Source: Myxococcaceae bacterium (GTDB lineage Bacteria > Myxococcota > Myxococcia > Myxococcales > Myxococcaceae). Taken from it: a stretch of DNA of 64,000 nucleotides. The notes below the pieces were generated by a model that worked only from the letters and a program-made list of their open reading frames with translations, searched no databases and was not told where the DNA came from. Below are positions 28,541 to 37,238 of this stretch, in pieces. Both the position numbers and the translations under genes were made by a program. Numbering within the stretch: the stretch's first letter is position 1; each line of letters opens with the position of its first letter. The stretch covers positions 80,334 through 144,333 of the forward strand of contig JADGHL010000001.1 in the NCBI GenBank assembly GCA_019686135.1, given 5' to 3'.

Positions 28541-29534
28541 AGTGGGTCAAGAGAAGAACGGGAAGCAGCACGTCATGAGCTCCGCCGACGGAAACCACAG
28601 ACCTGGCCGGGCGCGATCGAACCTGATCTTCTTCGGGCTGCTCGTGCTGATCCTGTTGGCGCTGCCGGTCGGCTGGTATTTCTTCCTGCGCCGGCCGCCC
28701 GCTCCTCCGCCCGAGCCTCCACGGCCCGAGGCGCAGGCCCCCGTGGCCGAGGTGCCGCGGCCGGTGGACATCCACCTCGCCGAAATCGAGGGCACGGTGG
28801 AGATCCGCCGGGCGGACGGGACCTGGCGAGAGGCGGCGAAGGGCGATCCACTGAAGGCGAGCGACGCGGTCCGGACGCGGGATGGATCGGTCGCGGTGCT
28901 GGTGGGCGGCGAGGCGTGGGAGGTCCGGATGGAGCCGGGCACCGAGGTGTCCGTGGACGAGCTGACCTCGTCGATCACCAAGATCATGCTCCAGAACGGT
29001 ATGGCGCGCGCGAAGGTGAACGGCGCGGCGAAGCACACCTTCGAGGTGCGTGCGGCCGGGAGCGACGCGGTGGCCACCACGACCCGTGGCGTATTTGCCA
29101 TCAGCAACAACGGTGCCGGCACCGTGGCGGTGGGAACGCAGGAGGGCGAGGTCCAGCTCTCCGGCGCGGGCAAGGTGGTGATCGTCCGCTCGGGGCAGCA
29201 GTCGATCGTCCGGCCCGGCGTGGGGCCATCGGAGCCAACGCCGATCCCTTCGTCGCTCCTTTTGAAGGTGAAGTGGCCGCAGAAGCCGCTGCTCGGCACC
29301 AACCGGCTGGTGGTGACCGGCGAGACCGCGCCGGGCGCGCACGTCGAGATCGGCGGTCACGTCGTGCGCGCGAACGCCGACGGACGGTTCCAGCACACGC
29401 TTCGACTTCAGGAAGGTGGCAACGACGTCACGGTCACCGCGCGATCAGTAGGTGGAACGGAGGCCGCGTCGCAGACACACCTGCAGGTCGATACACACGC
29501 GCCGAAGATGGGCGTCAACGTCGACTGGAAATAG
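28515..29534 (+). CDS. FecR-domain membrane protein
   Basis: A 339-residue protein with one N-terminal TM helix (about 37-57; LIFFGLLVLILLALPVGWYF) followed by a Pro-rich linker. The periplasmic FecR-like domain (about 85-240; GTVEIRRADGTWREAAKGD, LKASDAVRTRDGS) is followed by an Ig-like or carboxypeptidase-regulatory strand module. FecR domains elsewhere sense or bind at the envelope. The GTG at 28515 has GGAGG with 6 nt spacing and overlaps the kinase gene by 26 nt; a second candidate is ATG 28575. Being third in the kinase operon it may present a periplasmic signal. The riboswitch of the next operon starts about 50 nt downstream. Confidence 0.82.
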   Translation: MTRRDRQPEVGQEKNGKQHVMSSADGNHRPGRARSNLIFFGLLVLILLALPVGWYFFLRRPPAPPPEPPRPEAQAPVAEVPRPVDIHLAEIEGTVEIRRADGTWREAAKGDPLKASDAVRTRDGSVAVLVGGEAWEVRMEPGTEVSVDELTSSITKIMLQNGMARAKVNGAAKHTFEVRAAGSDAVATTTRGVFAISNNGAGTVAVGTQEGEVQLSGAGKVVIVRSGQQSIVRPGVGPSEPTPIPSSLLLKVKWPQKPLLGTNRLVVTGETAPGAHVEIGGHVVRANADGRFQHTLRLQEGGNDVTVTARSVGGTEAASQTHLQVDTHAPKMGVNVDWK

Positions 29535-29585
29535 CGGCCGCTCGCTTGACCGCTCGGCGGCGCATCCGTACCATTCTGATTCAAG

Positions 29586-29678
29586 AGCAACCTGTTCAAG
29601 GGCAATCCGAGGGAAAGCCTCGGTGCGCAAAGCCGCAGGGCCTGAAGTTCGGCCGGCTGTAGCTGCCAAAGGATGCAA
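29586..29678 (+). promoter_or_regulatory. Class I cyclic-di-GMP riboswitch (GEMM-I)
   Basis: Conserved GEMM-I segments appear in order: AGGGCAATCC, a P2 hairpin CCGAGG-GAAAG-CCTCGG carrying the GAAA loop, GCGCAAAGCC, the GGGCCTGAAG tetraloop-receptor side, and GCTGCC. Helices I could pair by eye: GGCA (29601-29604) with TGCC (29664-29667), AGCC (29631-29634) with GGCT (29655-29658), GGCC (29639-29642) with GGCC (29651-29654), and an outer GCAACCT with AGGATGC (one mismatch). It sits directly before the ribosome site of the first surface-protein gene. CCTCGG is repeated at 29688-29693, right before the ATG, and could pair with the 5' strand of P2 (29607-29612) instead. That would hide the start when no ligand is bound. 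Confidence 0.85.
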
Positions 29679-29693
29679 TCCGGGAGGCCTCGG

Positions 29694-31658
29694 ATGAAAA
29701 GAGAACGAATCGCAGCGCTCGTGCTGACCCTCGCGCCTCTCGTTGCACTTGGACAGGGATCCCCTCAACCGGTCGTCATCGGTGCCTCGTACATCGTCAA
29801 CAACGGTCCGGGGATGCAGACCGATCCGCACATCAGCGGAAATCTCATCGCATACACCGAGGCCAACAACACCCCGAACGAGATCCACTACTACAACCTG
29901 GCGACCGGCATCGACACCACGATTCCCTCCACCGGCGATCGCGACTACCTCTCCGACATTTCGGGCACCCGCATCGTCTTCACGCGGACCACGGGCTTCG
30001 ACAGCAACGTCTTCCTTTTCGACACCGCGACTTCCACGTTGACGGAGCTGGATCCCGGTCCCGGGAACGTGCGGTGGTCGGCGTCGATCGGTGGCGAGAC
30101 AGTGGCGTGGGAAGATCTAAGCGTCTCCGGCAGCACCAGCACTTCGGAGATCTTCGTCTATGACATCCCCACCGGAACCGCGACCTCGCTGACCCCGGGG
30201 ATGATTCTCGGCAACTTTCAACCGGCCGTGTCCCCGGACGGGAAGATGGTGGTGTTCACCGCGTGCGAAGCGGACGGGATGACCTGCAACATCGTGGTCT
30301 CGCAGAAATCGCCTGGCGGGTGGACCAACACGACCCTCACCGGCGACCCCGCGCGGTGGGAGAGCACCCCCGCCACCGATGGCGAGTTGATCGTCTACGA
30401 GAGTCTGCCCGCCGGCGGCACGGCGCCCGACACGGATCTGGCGTTCCAGTTCGTCGACACCCCGAACGAGACCATCCTCTCGCTGCCCGGCAAACAGTCG
30501 ACGCCCGCAGTGGCCGATGGGCTGATCGCCTTCCAGAGCCCCGGCGTTGGCGGCGTCAATGATCTGTTCCTCTATGACGTCGCCACCGGGGTCCTCTACC
30601 AGCTCACCAGCACGCCTCAGGCGGAGTTCCTCTCGGACATCGAGGTCGCGCCCGACGGCCTCGTCACGGTCACCTATGTGCGCGACGACGGGGGGCTCAA
30701 CGACACGAACGTCTTTGCCATGAGCTTCTTCATCGAGGATCCCGGCGACACCTGCGATCCGGACGATGGCACGACCGAGCCGGGTGACGACGGCGATGGT
30801 GGGGACGATCACCCCGGCTGCGGCAAAGACGACGAGGATCACGGCTATTACGGATTCGGTGGCCACGACCACGGCCATCACTGGGGCGGCCACTGGGACT
30901 ACCTCTGGGCCCACCACTGGGGTTACCACTGGCATCACGGCCACCACGGGCATTCGCACCACTACGGCCACCACCACCACCACGGTCACCACAGTCACCA
31001 CGGTCATGGCGGTGGTCAGCCGACGCCGCCGCCCACGGATTGCTCGAACCCCGGCAACCGTCCGCTTCTGGCGACCCTCACCGTCACCCGCACGCACGGC
31101 GCTCCGAACACCGCGTCGACGACGTTCAGCGCCACCCCCGGCAACGGCCTGCTCTGTGTGACCAACTCGAAAGCGACCTCGGGCTGGGTGGATCTCAACG
31201 GGACCCAGGAGGTGGGGCCGGGATCGTTCAAGCAGTGGGTCTCGTCGATCGATCGGGTGGTGACGCTCGACGCCACCAACACGCTCGACGCGAAGATCGC
31301 CGGCAAGAAGGGGACCTCGTACACGGTCACCGTCTACGGCTCCGACCCGGAGCAGTGTGAGACCGAGCTGCCGTCGATCGCCGCGACGGCGCTGCACGTG
31401 AAGAACGTGGGCGACGACGACGTGCACACGATCGTGGGCGAGCGCTACGAGGTGATCGCCTCCGACGAGCCGATCGCGATCGCGGACCTGGGCGCGGACG
31501 GTATCTCGGCAAATCGTGCCACTCCGGAGATGGCCGGATGCGCAGCAACCGGATCGGGCGCTGGAAACGGCGCGGTGATCGTCGCGCTGGTCGGCCTGGC
31601 CGGGCTCATCTTCCGCAGGCGGCCGGCGGCGGATCCGCTTCGCGTCCACCGCCGTTGA
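29694..31658 (+). CDS. Secreted His-rich beta-propeller-like protein with MYXO-CTERM-type tail
   Basis: A 654-residue exported protein. A signal peptide (MKRERIAALVLTLAPLVALG) is followed by repeated segments of TolB/WD40-like type, for example IVFTRTTGFDSNVFLFD and MVVFTACEADGM. Then comes a histidine-rich tract (about 370-440) with over 25 His in about 70 residues in GHH, DHGHH and HHHHH runs, likely binding Zn, Ni or Cu. The C-terminus has a Gly-Cys motif (MAGCAATGSG), a hydrophobic segment (AVIVALVGLAGLIF) and an RRR run, the tripartite sorting tail cut by myxosortase. The start has GGGAGG 6 nt upstream, within the riboswitch's expression platform. First of four genes under the c-di-GMP riboswitch. 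Confidence 0.85.
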   Translation: MKRERIAALVLTLAPLVALGQGSPQPVVIGASYIVNNGPGMQTDPHISGNLIAYTEANNTPNEIHYYNLATGIDTTIPSTGDRDYLSDISGTRIVFTRTTGFDSNVFLFDTATSTLTELDPGPGNVRWSASIGGETVAWEDLSVSGSTSTSEIFVYDIPTGTATSLTPGMILGNFQPAVSPDGKMVVFTACEADGMTCNIVVSQKSPGGWTNTTLTGDPARWESTPATDGELIVYESLPAGGTAPDTDLAFQFVDTPNETILSLPGKQSTPAVADGLIAFQSPGVGGVNDLFLYDVATGVLYQLTSTPQAEFLSDIEVAPDGLVTVTYVRDDGGLNDTNVFAMSFFIEDPGDTCDPDDGTTEPGDDGDGGDDHPGCGKDDEDHGYYGFGGHDHGHHWGGHWDYLWAHHWGYHWHHGHHGHSHHYGHHHHHGHHSHHGHGGGQPTPPPTDCSNPGNRPLLATLTVTRTHGAPNTASTTFSATPGNGLLCVTNSKATSGWVDLNGTQEVGPGSFKQWVSSIDRVVTLDATNTLDAKIAGKKGTSYTVTVYGSDPEQCETELPSIAATALHVKNVGDDDVHTIVGERYEVIASDEPIAIADLGADGISANRATPEMAGCAATGSGAGNGAVIVALVGLAGLIFRRRPAADPLRVHRR

Positions 31659-31684
31659 TGGCTCTGCTAGCCTTGGGCTTCTGA
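31658..31684 (+). other. Eight-codon open frame bridging two operon genes
   Basis: The TGA of the His-rich gene overlaps an ATG (TGATG). That ATG opens an 8-codon frame coding M-A-L-L-A-L-G-F, whose TGA overlaps the CTG at 31681 that begins the next gene's signal peptide. It could be a coupling mini-cistron, or the true N-terminus separated by a one-base change. Confidence 0.4.
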
Positions 31685-33612
31685 AGACCCTCGGTGTCCT
31701 CATAGCTCTCCTGCTCGTCGCCACCGGGGCCTCCGCTCAATCCCTGGAGATCATCGGACCCGGCGGTGTTGCGCCACCCGAAGGCTTCGCGGTCGCTGCG
31801 TTCGCTAGGGACGCCCGGGGCGCGCGCGTCGCGCTCTCGTCGCCCCGGATCGAGGTGGACGGAGGCAGTGCGCGCGCTACGCCGCCCGAGGGCGTGCTCT
31901 CCACGTGGTTCATCACGCCCGCCGCGTCGTCACACGCGGTGACGGTACGGGTGAAGGACGGCGCGCTCAGCGCCGAGCAGCGCTTTTCAGTCGGCCCGCC
32001 AGCCGGCACCGTGGCGCTGGCGCTTCTGGGACAGCTGCCGGTGAAGGGGCGGGACACCGAGACGACGATCGACATCCGCGTGCTCACGCCGAAGGGCGCG
32101 CTGGATGCGGAGAGCCCGCCGCCGGTGCTGCAGGCGAACGTGGGGACGATCGCCCGGATCGAACCGCTCGAGCCGGGGCACTATCGCGCCAGCTACGTGC
32201 TCCCGAAGACGCGCTACCCGGAGGTGGCGGTGATCGTCGCCTTCGCGCCGTGGCCGCACCCCGGGTCCGTGCACGGCGCCATCGGCTCCTTGCTCGTGCC
32301 GCTGGCCACGGCGATCAACCTGCCCGGCGTCACCGAGCGCAACGCGGAGATGTCGATCGAGATCGCCGGCGTGACCTTCGGTCCGACCCGCGCCGGACCG
32401 GATGGGCGTTTCGAGCTGCCGGTGGTGGTTCCGCCCGGACACCGGTACGCGCGCGGCCTCGCGATCGATCGCGCCGGCAACCGCCGTGTCTCGCGGCTGG
32501 ATCTCCGTCTTCCGCCGGTGGACCAGCTGGCCTGCGTGATGAACCCGCGCCGGCTCCCCGCGGACGGGCACTCGCGCGCGCGGATCATCTGCGCGACGTC
32601 CGATCCGTATGGGGCGCCGCAGGAGAACGCGAACGTGGAGCTCCGCGTCTCCGCCGGCCGGCGCAGCGAGCGACGGGCGATCCAGGACGGCGTCTACGAG
32701 TGGATCTACACCGCGCCCTCGGAGCTCCCCGCGGCGGGAAAGGCGACCACCGTCTCGGCGCTGTGGCGTCAGGGGCGGAACGTCTCGCGGGACGAGCTGG
32801 AGCTCGAGCTGGTGCAGGGGCCGGCCTCCAGCCTCTCGCTCCGCGTGGGCGAGCCTCTCGTTCATTATGGCGGGAAGCTTCAGGTGATCGCCGAGGTCCG
32901 TGACGCGCTGGGGCGGCCGCGCGACGACGCGACGGTGACCGCGCGCGCGCCGCTCGGCTCCTTCGGTGCGCCGACCCGCGTGGCGCCCGGGACCTGGTCG
33001 TTGAGCTACCAGCCGCCCGGCGGTGGCACCGCGAGCGCTACGACGATCTCACTGCGCGCCTTCGGCCCGGCGGGATCGGAGCCGGCGGAGCTTTTGACCT
33101 GGGTCGAGGACCACGAGGCGTTCGCGGCGGTGACCGACCTTGCGGGCTGGCCGGTGCCGGATCAGCGCTTGCGCGTGGGCAACCGGACGGTGACGACCGG
33201 CCCCGACGGAGCCGCGAGCCTGGGCCCGCTCAGGTCGGGCACGCTGGACGTGCGGCACGAACGGTGGCCGGGCCTCTCGGTGCGCCTCCACGTGCTCGAC
33301 GAGCAGACCGCGTGGCCGGTGGGGACGCGGCCCGGGAGCGCGCGGGTCGAACAGACGCTTACGCTCGCGCCGCCCACGCCGGTGGTCGTGCAGTTCACGG
33401 TGAAGGGCCGCACCGTCACCTACTGGGTGGAGGATCCGCGCGGGAAGATCCTCGAGGACCGCGCCGTCGCGGTGAACGTGTTGGGTGCGCAGATCGCCGG
33501 CACGCGACGCGAGGGCGCGCGCACCTCGGTCACGCTCTCCGCGGCGCCCGCGCAGTTGTCGGTCAGTGACGTCGCCACCGGCGTGACGGGCGTGGCCGAG
33601 GTGACACCGTGA
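31681..33612 (+). CDS. Secreted Ig-like/invasin-like domain protein
   Basis: A 643-residue exported protein built of repeated beta-sandwich modules, seen as alternating strands such as MSIEIAGVTFGPTRAGPDGR and RLPADGHSRARIICATSDPY, of the Big/invasin type. The in-frame CTG at 31681 begins a good signal peptide (LKTLGVLIALLLVATGASAQ). There is no ATG, GTG or TTG between the upstream in-frame stop and this point, and the first GTG (31855) would remove the signal, so CTG is proposed. No sorting tail or TM is seen at the C-terminus, so the protein is free or bound to its neighbours. The stop overlaps the next gene's GTG (GTGA). Second gene of the riboswitch operon. Confidence 0.75.
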   Translation: MKTLGVLIALLLVATGASAQSLEIIGPGGVAPPEGFAVAAFARDARGARVALSSPRIEVDGGSARATPPEGVLSTWFITPAASSHAVTVRVKDGALSAEQRFSVGPPAGTVALALLGQLPVKGRDTETTIDIRVLTPKGALDAESPPPVLQANVGTIARIEPLEPGHYRASYVLPKTRYPEVAVIVAFAPWPHPGSVHGAIGSLLVPLATAINLPGVTERNAEMSIEIAGVTFGPTRAGPDGRFELPVVVPPGHRYARGLAIDRAGNRRVSRLDLRLPPVDQLACVMNPRRLPADGHSRARIICATSDPYGAPQENANVELRVSAGRRSERRAIQDGVYEWIYTAPSELPAAGKATTVSALWRQGRNVSRDELELELVQGPASSLSLRVGEPLVHYGGKLQVIAEVRDALGRPRDDATVTARAPLGSFGAPTRVAPGTWSLSYQPPGGGTASATTISLRAFGPAGSEPAELLTWVEDHEAFAAVTDLAGWPVPDQRLRVGNRTVTTGPDGAASLGPLRSGTLDVRHERWPGLSVRLHVLDEQTAWPVGTRPGSARVEQTLTLAPPTPVVVQFTVKGRTVTYWVEDPRGKILEDRAVAVNVLGAQIAGTRREGARTSVTLSAAPAQLSVSDVATGVTGVAEVTP

Positions 33613-36600
33613 GCGCGCCGGCGGTTCGCGTGGGGATCGCGCTGTCGCTCTGCGCGCTGCCGGTGGCCAGCGCACAGGGGCTTTCGGTGCCCGTCGATCG
33701 CTCCGCGACTTCGGGGGCGATCGCCGGCCGGGTGTGCCACGACGACAACGGGGATGGCGTGTGTCAGGCCGGCGAGCCCGGCGTCCCCGGCCTGCGCCTG
33801 GTGATGGAGACGGGGCAACAGGCGCTGACTGACCCGGAGGGCCGTTATCACCTCGCGGCGGTCGCCGCGCGCTTCGACGATGCGCTCCAGGGCGGCGTGG
33901 CGCTGAGCGGACGTCACCGGCTCAAGGTCGATGGGCGGGGACTGCGCCCCGGCGCGAAGGTGGTCCCGGAGGCGGTGACGCTGGAGGTCCCTTCGAGCGG
34001 CCTCGTGCTGCAAAACTTCGCGGTGCAGGAGCCGGTCGCCACGGCCAGCGAGCTTCGCCCCGCATGGCGCGAGGCGCCTCCGGCGGCGTCGGTGTCGAAG
34101 GAGGGGGAGATCGCCTTTCAGCTCTCTGGCCGCGCGTCGCCACGGGACGTGGTGACGGTGGCGGGCGTGCCGGTGCAGACCTCGGCGGACGGGACGTGGC
34201 GGGCGCAGGTGGGGCTTCGCCCCGGCGGGAACGACGTGTCGATCGAGGTGGCCTCGAAGGACGGGGCGGTGCGTCTGTTCACCCAGCACATCGACGTCGT
34301 CCGGCGCGCCGGTGGTGTGTTGGTGATCCCGCGCGAGCCCCGGCCCACCGCGCGGTTGCAGCTCCCCGGTTCGGACGAGTCGCCGGCTTCCTCCGGAACG
34401 GCGCGCGTCCGGGTGGAGGGACCGAAGGGGACGGTGATTGGCCACCCGGGCGGTGAGTTGGTGGTCGGCGAGGGTGGCGCGGTGGACGTGCCCGTCGAGC
34501 TGTTGCCCGGCCAGAACCTTCTGCCGCTGCGCATCCAGCGCCCCGGCGAGCCCGTACGCGAGGCACAGGTCCGGGTCGAGGCGCGGGCGCGGCCCTTCGT
34601 CGTGGCGCTGCTCGACGCGGAGGTGGGGCAGGGACTCTCCCGAAGCGCGGGTGGCCTGCGGCTCATCGGGCGGGGCGCAGCGCACGCCGAGCTCCCGTTG
34701 GGGCGGTGGAGTCTCCTCGGTGAGCTGGATCTGCGCGATCAGGATCTCCGCGACGCGCGGTCGTTCGGGATCGGCGTGTTGGCGGCGCCGCGCGATGTGC
34801 TCGCGCTCGAGCGGGCGCTGGATCCGGAGCGCACGCCGTACGTGTGGGCGGACGAATCCACCTCGGTCGCTCCCAACGAAGCCGGGGGCCGCGTGCGGTT
34901 GGAGCTGTCGCATCCGGACTTCGGCGGCGTCGGCTTCGGGACGCTCCGTGCCCGTTTCGCCGACGGAGAGATCGGCCGCTATCACCGCGAGCTCTTCGGA
35001 GCGTGGGCGCGCGTGCACACGCCGGCATCGGCGCCCGTGCAGGTGGCGGCGGAGGCTTTCGCCTCCAACGGCGCGGCGGATCCGGCCACCGGCCTCGTCG
35101 CGTTGCCAGCCCACGCGGAGTTCACTTCGACCGGCGGGAGCCTGTTCTACCTGCCGCACGGCTTCGTCTCGCGCGGGAGCGAGCGCGTGCGGATCGTCAC
35201 CCGCGACGGGCTGACGGGCGTTCCGATCGCCGAGCGGCACCTCACCCGCGGCGTCGACTACGAGATCGACGCAGACTCGGGGCGCATCGTGCTCGGGCAG
35301 CCGCTCGCGTTCGCGGCCGCGCCGCCCCGCCTGGCGACGAGCTGGCCCACCGAGGGTGCCGAGCCGGTGCTGGTCGTGGACTACGAGTACGTCGACCTCG
35401 CTGCGCCCAACCGTGCGGCGGCCGGTGGAGAGGCGAGCGCGCACCTGGGTCCGGTGACGCTGCGCGCGGGCGGGGTGAGCGAGGGCGCTGGCTTGGAGCG
35501 CTACCGCCTGGTCCGCGGCGGCGCCGCGGTGCGACTTTTCGGCCTCACGCTCTCCGCGGAAGCGGCACAGAGCGCTGGCCGCGCCCACGCGCCCAAGGAC
35601 GTGGCGGTCTCCCCGAACGGTGGGCTGGAGTTCCTGACGCCCTACGACGAGACCGCGGCGTGGACCGGCCCGGACTCGAGCGGCTGGGCCCTGAGTGTCC
35701 GGCTCGCCGGCGACACGTTCGCGGGCGGGCACGTCGACGCCTCGTGGCGGCGGCGGACGCCGGAGTTCAGCGACGAGACCTTCGACGCCCGCGGCCCGCT
35801 GACGCAGCTGAGCGCCACGGTCGAGCAGCCGCTCGGTCCCGTGGTGGTGGGTTTCGTCGCCGATGACCGCACGGTGGTCGACCCGCGCGACCCCTTTGGC
35901 CGCGACGAGGTCGGAGCGAGGACGCTGGGTGGCTACGTCGGCTACCGGGGCGAAGTGCTGCAGGCCCAGCTGGAGGCGAAGGATGCGCAGTTGGTGCTCG
36001 ATCCGCAGGCCGGGGCGCCGGACCGGGTGGAGGGGGCGCGGACGTCGGTGGGCGCGAGCCTGCGCTACCGCGTGGCGCCGGGGTTCTGGATCGCCGCGGG
36101 ACACCGGCAGGCGATCTCCACCCGCGGCGCGGGCCCGGGAGCGTTCGATGACACCTTCACGTCGGCCGGGGTCGATCTGGCGCTGAACGAACGCACACAG
36201 CTGGGCGTGCGCGGAGGATGGGGTCCGCGGACGGGACCGCTGGCGTGGGCGACCGGCCAGTACACCTCGGGTGGCGACACGTTCTACGGCAGCTACTCGG
36301 TCGACGTGGACGGTCCGGACTTTGGCGAGCATCGCGTCGTCTCCGGCGCGCGCACCCGGCTGAGCGACGGCACCACCGTGTTCGTTGAAGACGTGGGCGC
36401 GCACGACGCCACGAGCGTGCGGATCGCCCGGGCGGTGGGAGTGAGCAGCGAGCTTGCGCCCGGGCTCAGCCTCTCGGCGCGCTACGAGCGCGGCGCGCGG
36501 AGCCCGATCGACGTGCTTGCGCCGCTGCGGCGCGATGCGGGCGGGGTGTCCGTCTCCTTCGTGCGCGACCGCCTGCGGCTCTATGGCCGGGCGGAGACGC

Positions 36601-37238
36601 GCTTCGAGCGCGGGCATGAGGTGCTGACGCCGTTGTCGGCTCCGGAGGTCGATCGCATCCAGCAGCTCGCGAGCGCCGCGGCCACGTTCGCGGTGCTCGA
36701 CAACCTTCATTTCGGCGGACGGCTCAACTGGTCCACCACCCACGAGCGACAGCACCTCATCGCGCGGCTCGTCGAGGCCTCCGCCGGGCTCACGTGGCGG
36801 AGCGATCCGCTCATGGTGGTGCTGCACTACGGCATCGAGCGCGAACTCTCGCCGCTGCGCGCGGACCTGGGCGAACAGGTGGCCCAGCGCGTGTCGGTGA
36901 TGCCGTCGCTGAAGCTGGGCGATCGGTTCGCCATCGCCGCGGGCGCGCACGCCGGCTGGTTCAAAGAGGCTGCAGCAGAAGGAATGGTGCTGTCCGCTTC
37001 GCTCCGTCCCTCGGTGCGAGTGGTTGGAGGTCTGGAAGTCGCGGCGGAACTCGCACGGAGATCGTCGGCGCCGGACGGGGGAAGATTGGACGCGCTGCGG
37101 GGCGAGGTCGGCTACCGCTTCGGTGAGGAGCTCATGCTGGCCGGCGGGTACACGCTGTACGGGTTCTCGGGGCTGGGGCTGACGCCCGATGACGGCGACG
37201 CCCAGCGGGTCTACGTGCGCGCGGAGGCCGCCTGGTGA
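33609..37238 (+). CDS. Large outer-membrane barrel-like protein with SdrD B-like domain
   Basis: A 1209-residue exported protein, with signal peptide up to about residue 22 (LSLCALPVASAQG). Residues about 36-90 have the SdrD/Cna-type pattern with a Ca-binding-like loop DDNGDGVCQAGEPGVPG. Ig-like modules follow (GGNDVSIEVASKDG). From about residue 400 to the end there are many alternating strands with aromatic and Gly girdles, ending VRAEAAW. A terminal Trp fits an outer-membrane barrel signal. A transport or secretion channel for the operon's other proteins, or an adhesin, is inferred. GTG start overlaps the previous stop (GTGA), and its own stop overlaps the next GTG in the same way. Confidence 0.78.
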   Translation: MSAPAVRVGIALSLCALPVASAQGLSVPVDRSATSGAIAGRVCHDDNGDGVCQAGEPGVPGLRLVMETGQQALTDPEGRYHLAAVAARFDDALQGGVALSGRHRLKVDGRGLRPGAKVVPEAVTLEVPSSGLVLQNFAVQEPVATASELRPAWREAPPAASVSKEGEIAFQLSGRASPRDVVTVAGVPVQTSADGTWRAQVGLRPGGNDVSIEVASKDGAVRLFTQHIDVVRRAGGVLVIPREPRPTARLQLPGSDESPASSGTARVRVEGPKGTVIGHPGGELVVGEGGAVDVPVELLPGQNLLPLRIQRPGEPVREAQVRVEARARPFVVALLDAEVGQGLSRSAGGLRLIGRGAAHAELPLGRWSLLGELDLRDQDLRDARSFGIGVLAAPRDVLALERALDPERTPYVWADESTSVAPNEAGGRVRLELSHPDFGGVGFGTLRARFADGEIGRYHRELFGAWARVHTPASAPVQVAAEAFASNGAADPATGLVALPAHAEFTSTGGSLFYLPHGFVSRGSERVRIVTRDGLTGVPIAERHLTRGVDYEIDADSGRIVLGQPLAFAAAPPRLATSWPTEGAEPVLVVDYEYVDLAAPNRAAAGGEASAHLGPVTLRAGGVSEGAGLERYRLVRGGAAVRLFGLTLSAEAAQSAGRAHAPKDVAVSPNGGLEFLTPYDETAAWTGPDSSGWALSVRLAGDTFAGGHVDASWRRRTPEFSDETFDARGPLTQLSATVEQPLGPVVVGFVADDRTVVDPRDPFGRDEVGARTLGGYVGYRGEVLQAQLEAKDAQLVLDPQAGAPDRVEGARTSVGASLRYRVAPGFWIAAGHRQAISTRGAGPGAFDDTFTSAGVDLALNERTQLGVRGGWGPRTGPLAWATGQYTSGGDTFYGSYSVDVDGPDFGEHRVVSGARTRLSDGTTVFVEDVGAHDATSVRIARAVGVSSELAPGLSLSARYERGARSPIDVLAPLRRDAGGVSVSFVRDRLRLYGRAETRFERGHEVLTPLSAPEVDRIQQLASAAATFAVLDNLHFGGRLNWSTTHERQHLIARLVEASAGLTWRSDPLMVVLHYGIERELSPLRADLGEQVAQRVSVMPSLKLGDRFAIAAGAHAGWFKEAAAEGMVLSASLRPSVRVVGGLEVAAELARRSSAPDGGRLDALRGEVGYRFGEELMLAGGYTLYGFSGLGLTPDDGDAQRVYVRAEAAW

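Noticed and set aside
33420..36950. Very long antisense open frame (also 23175-26561, 7419-11207 and 24398-26671 in other frames)
   Set aside because: High GC makes stop codons rare, so long frames arise opposite and beside real genes. Their translations are Arg/Ala/Gly/His-rich without family motifs, while the opposite or neighbouring frame encodes clear protein domains.
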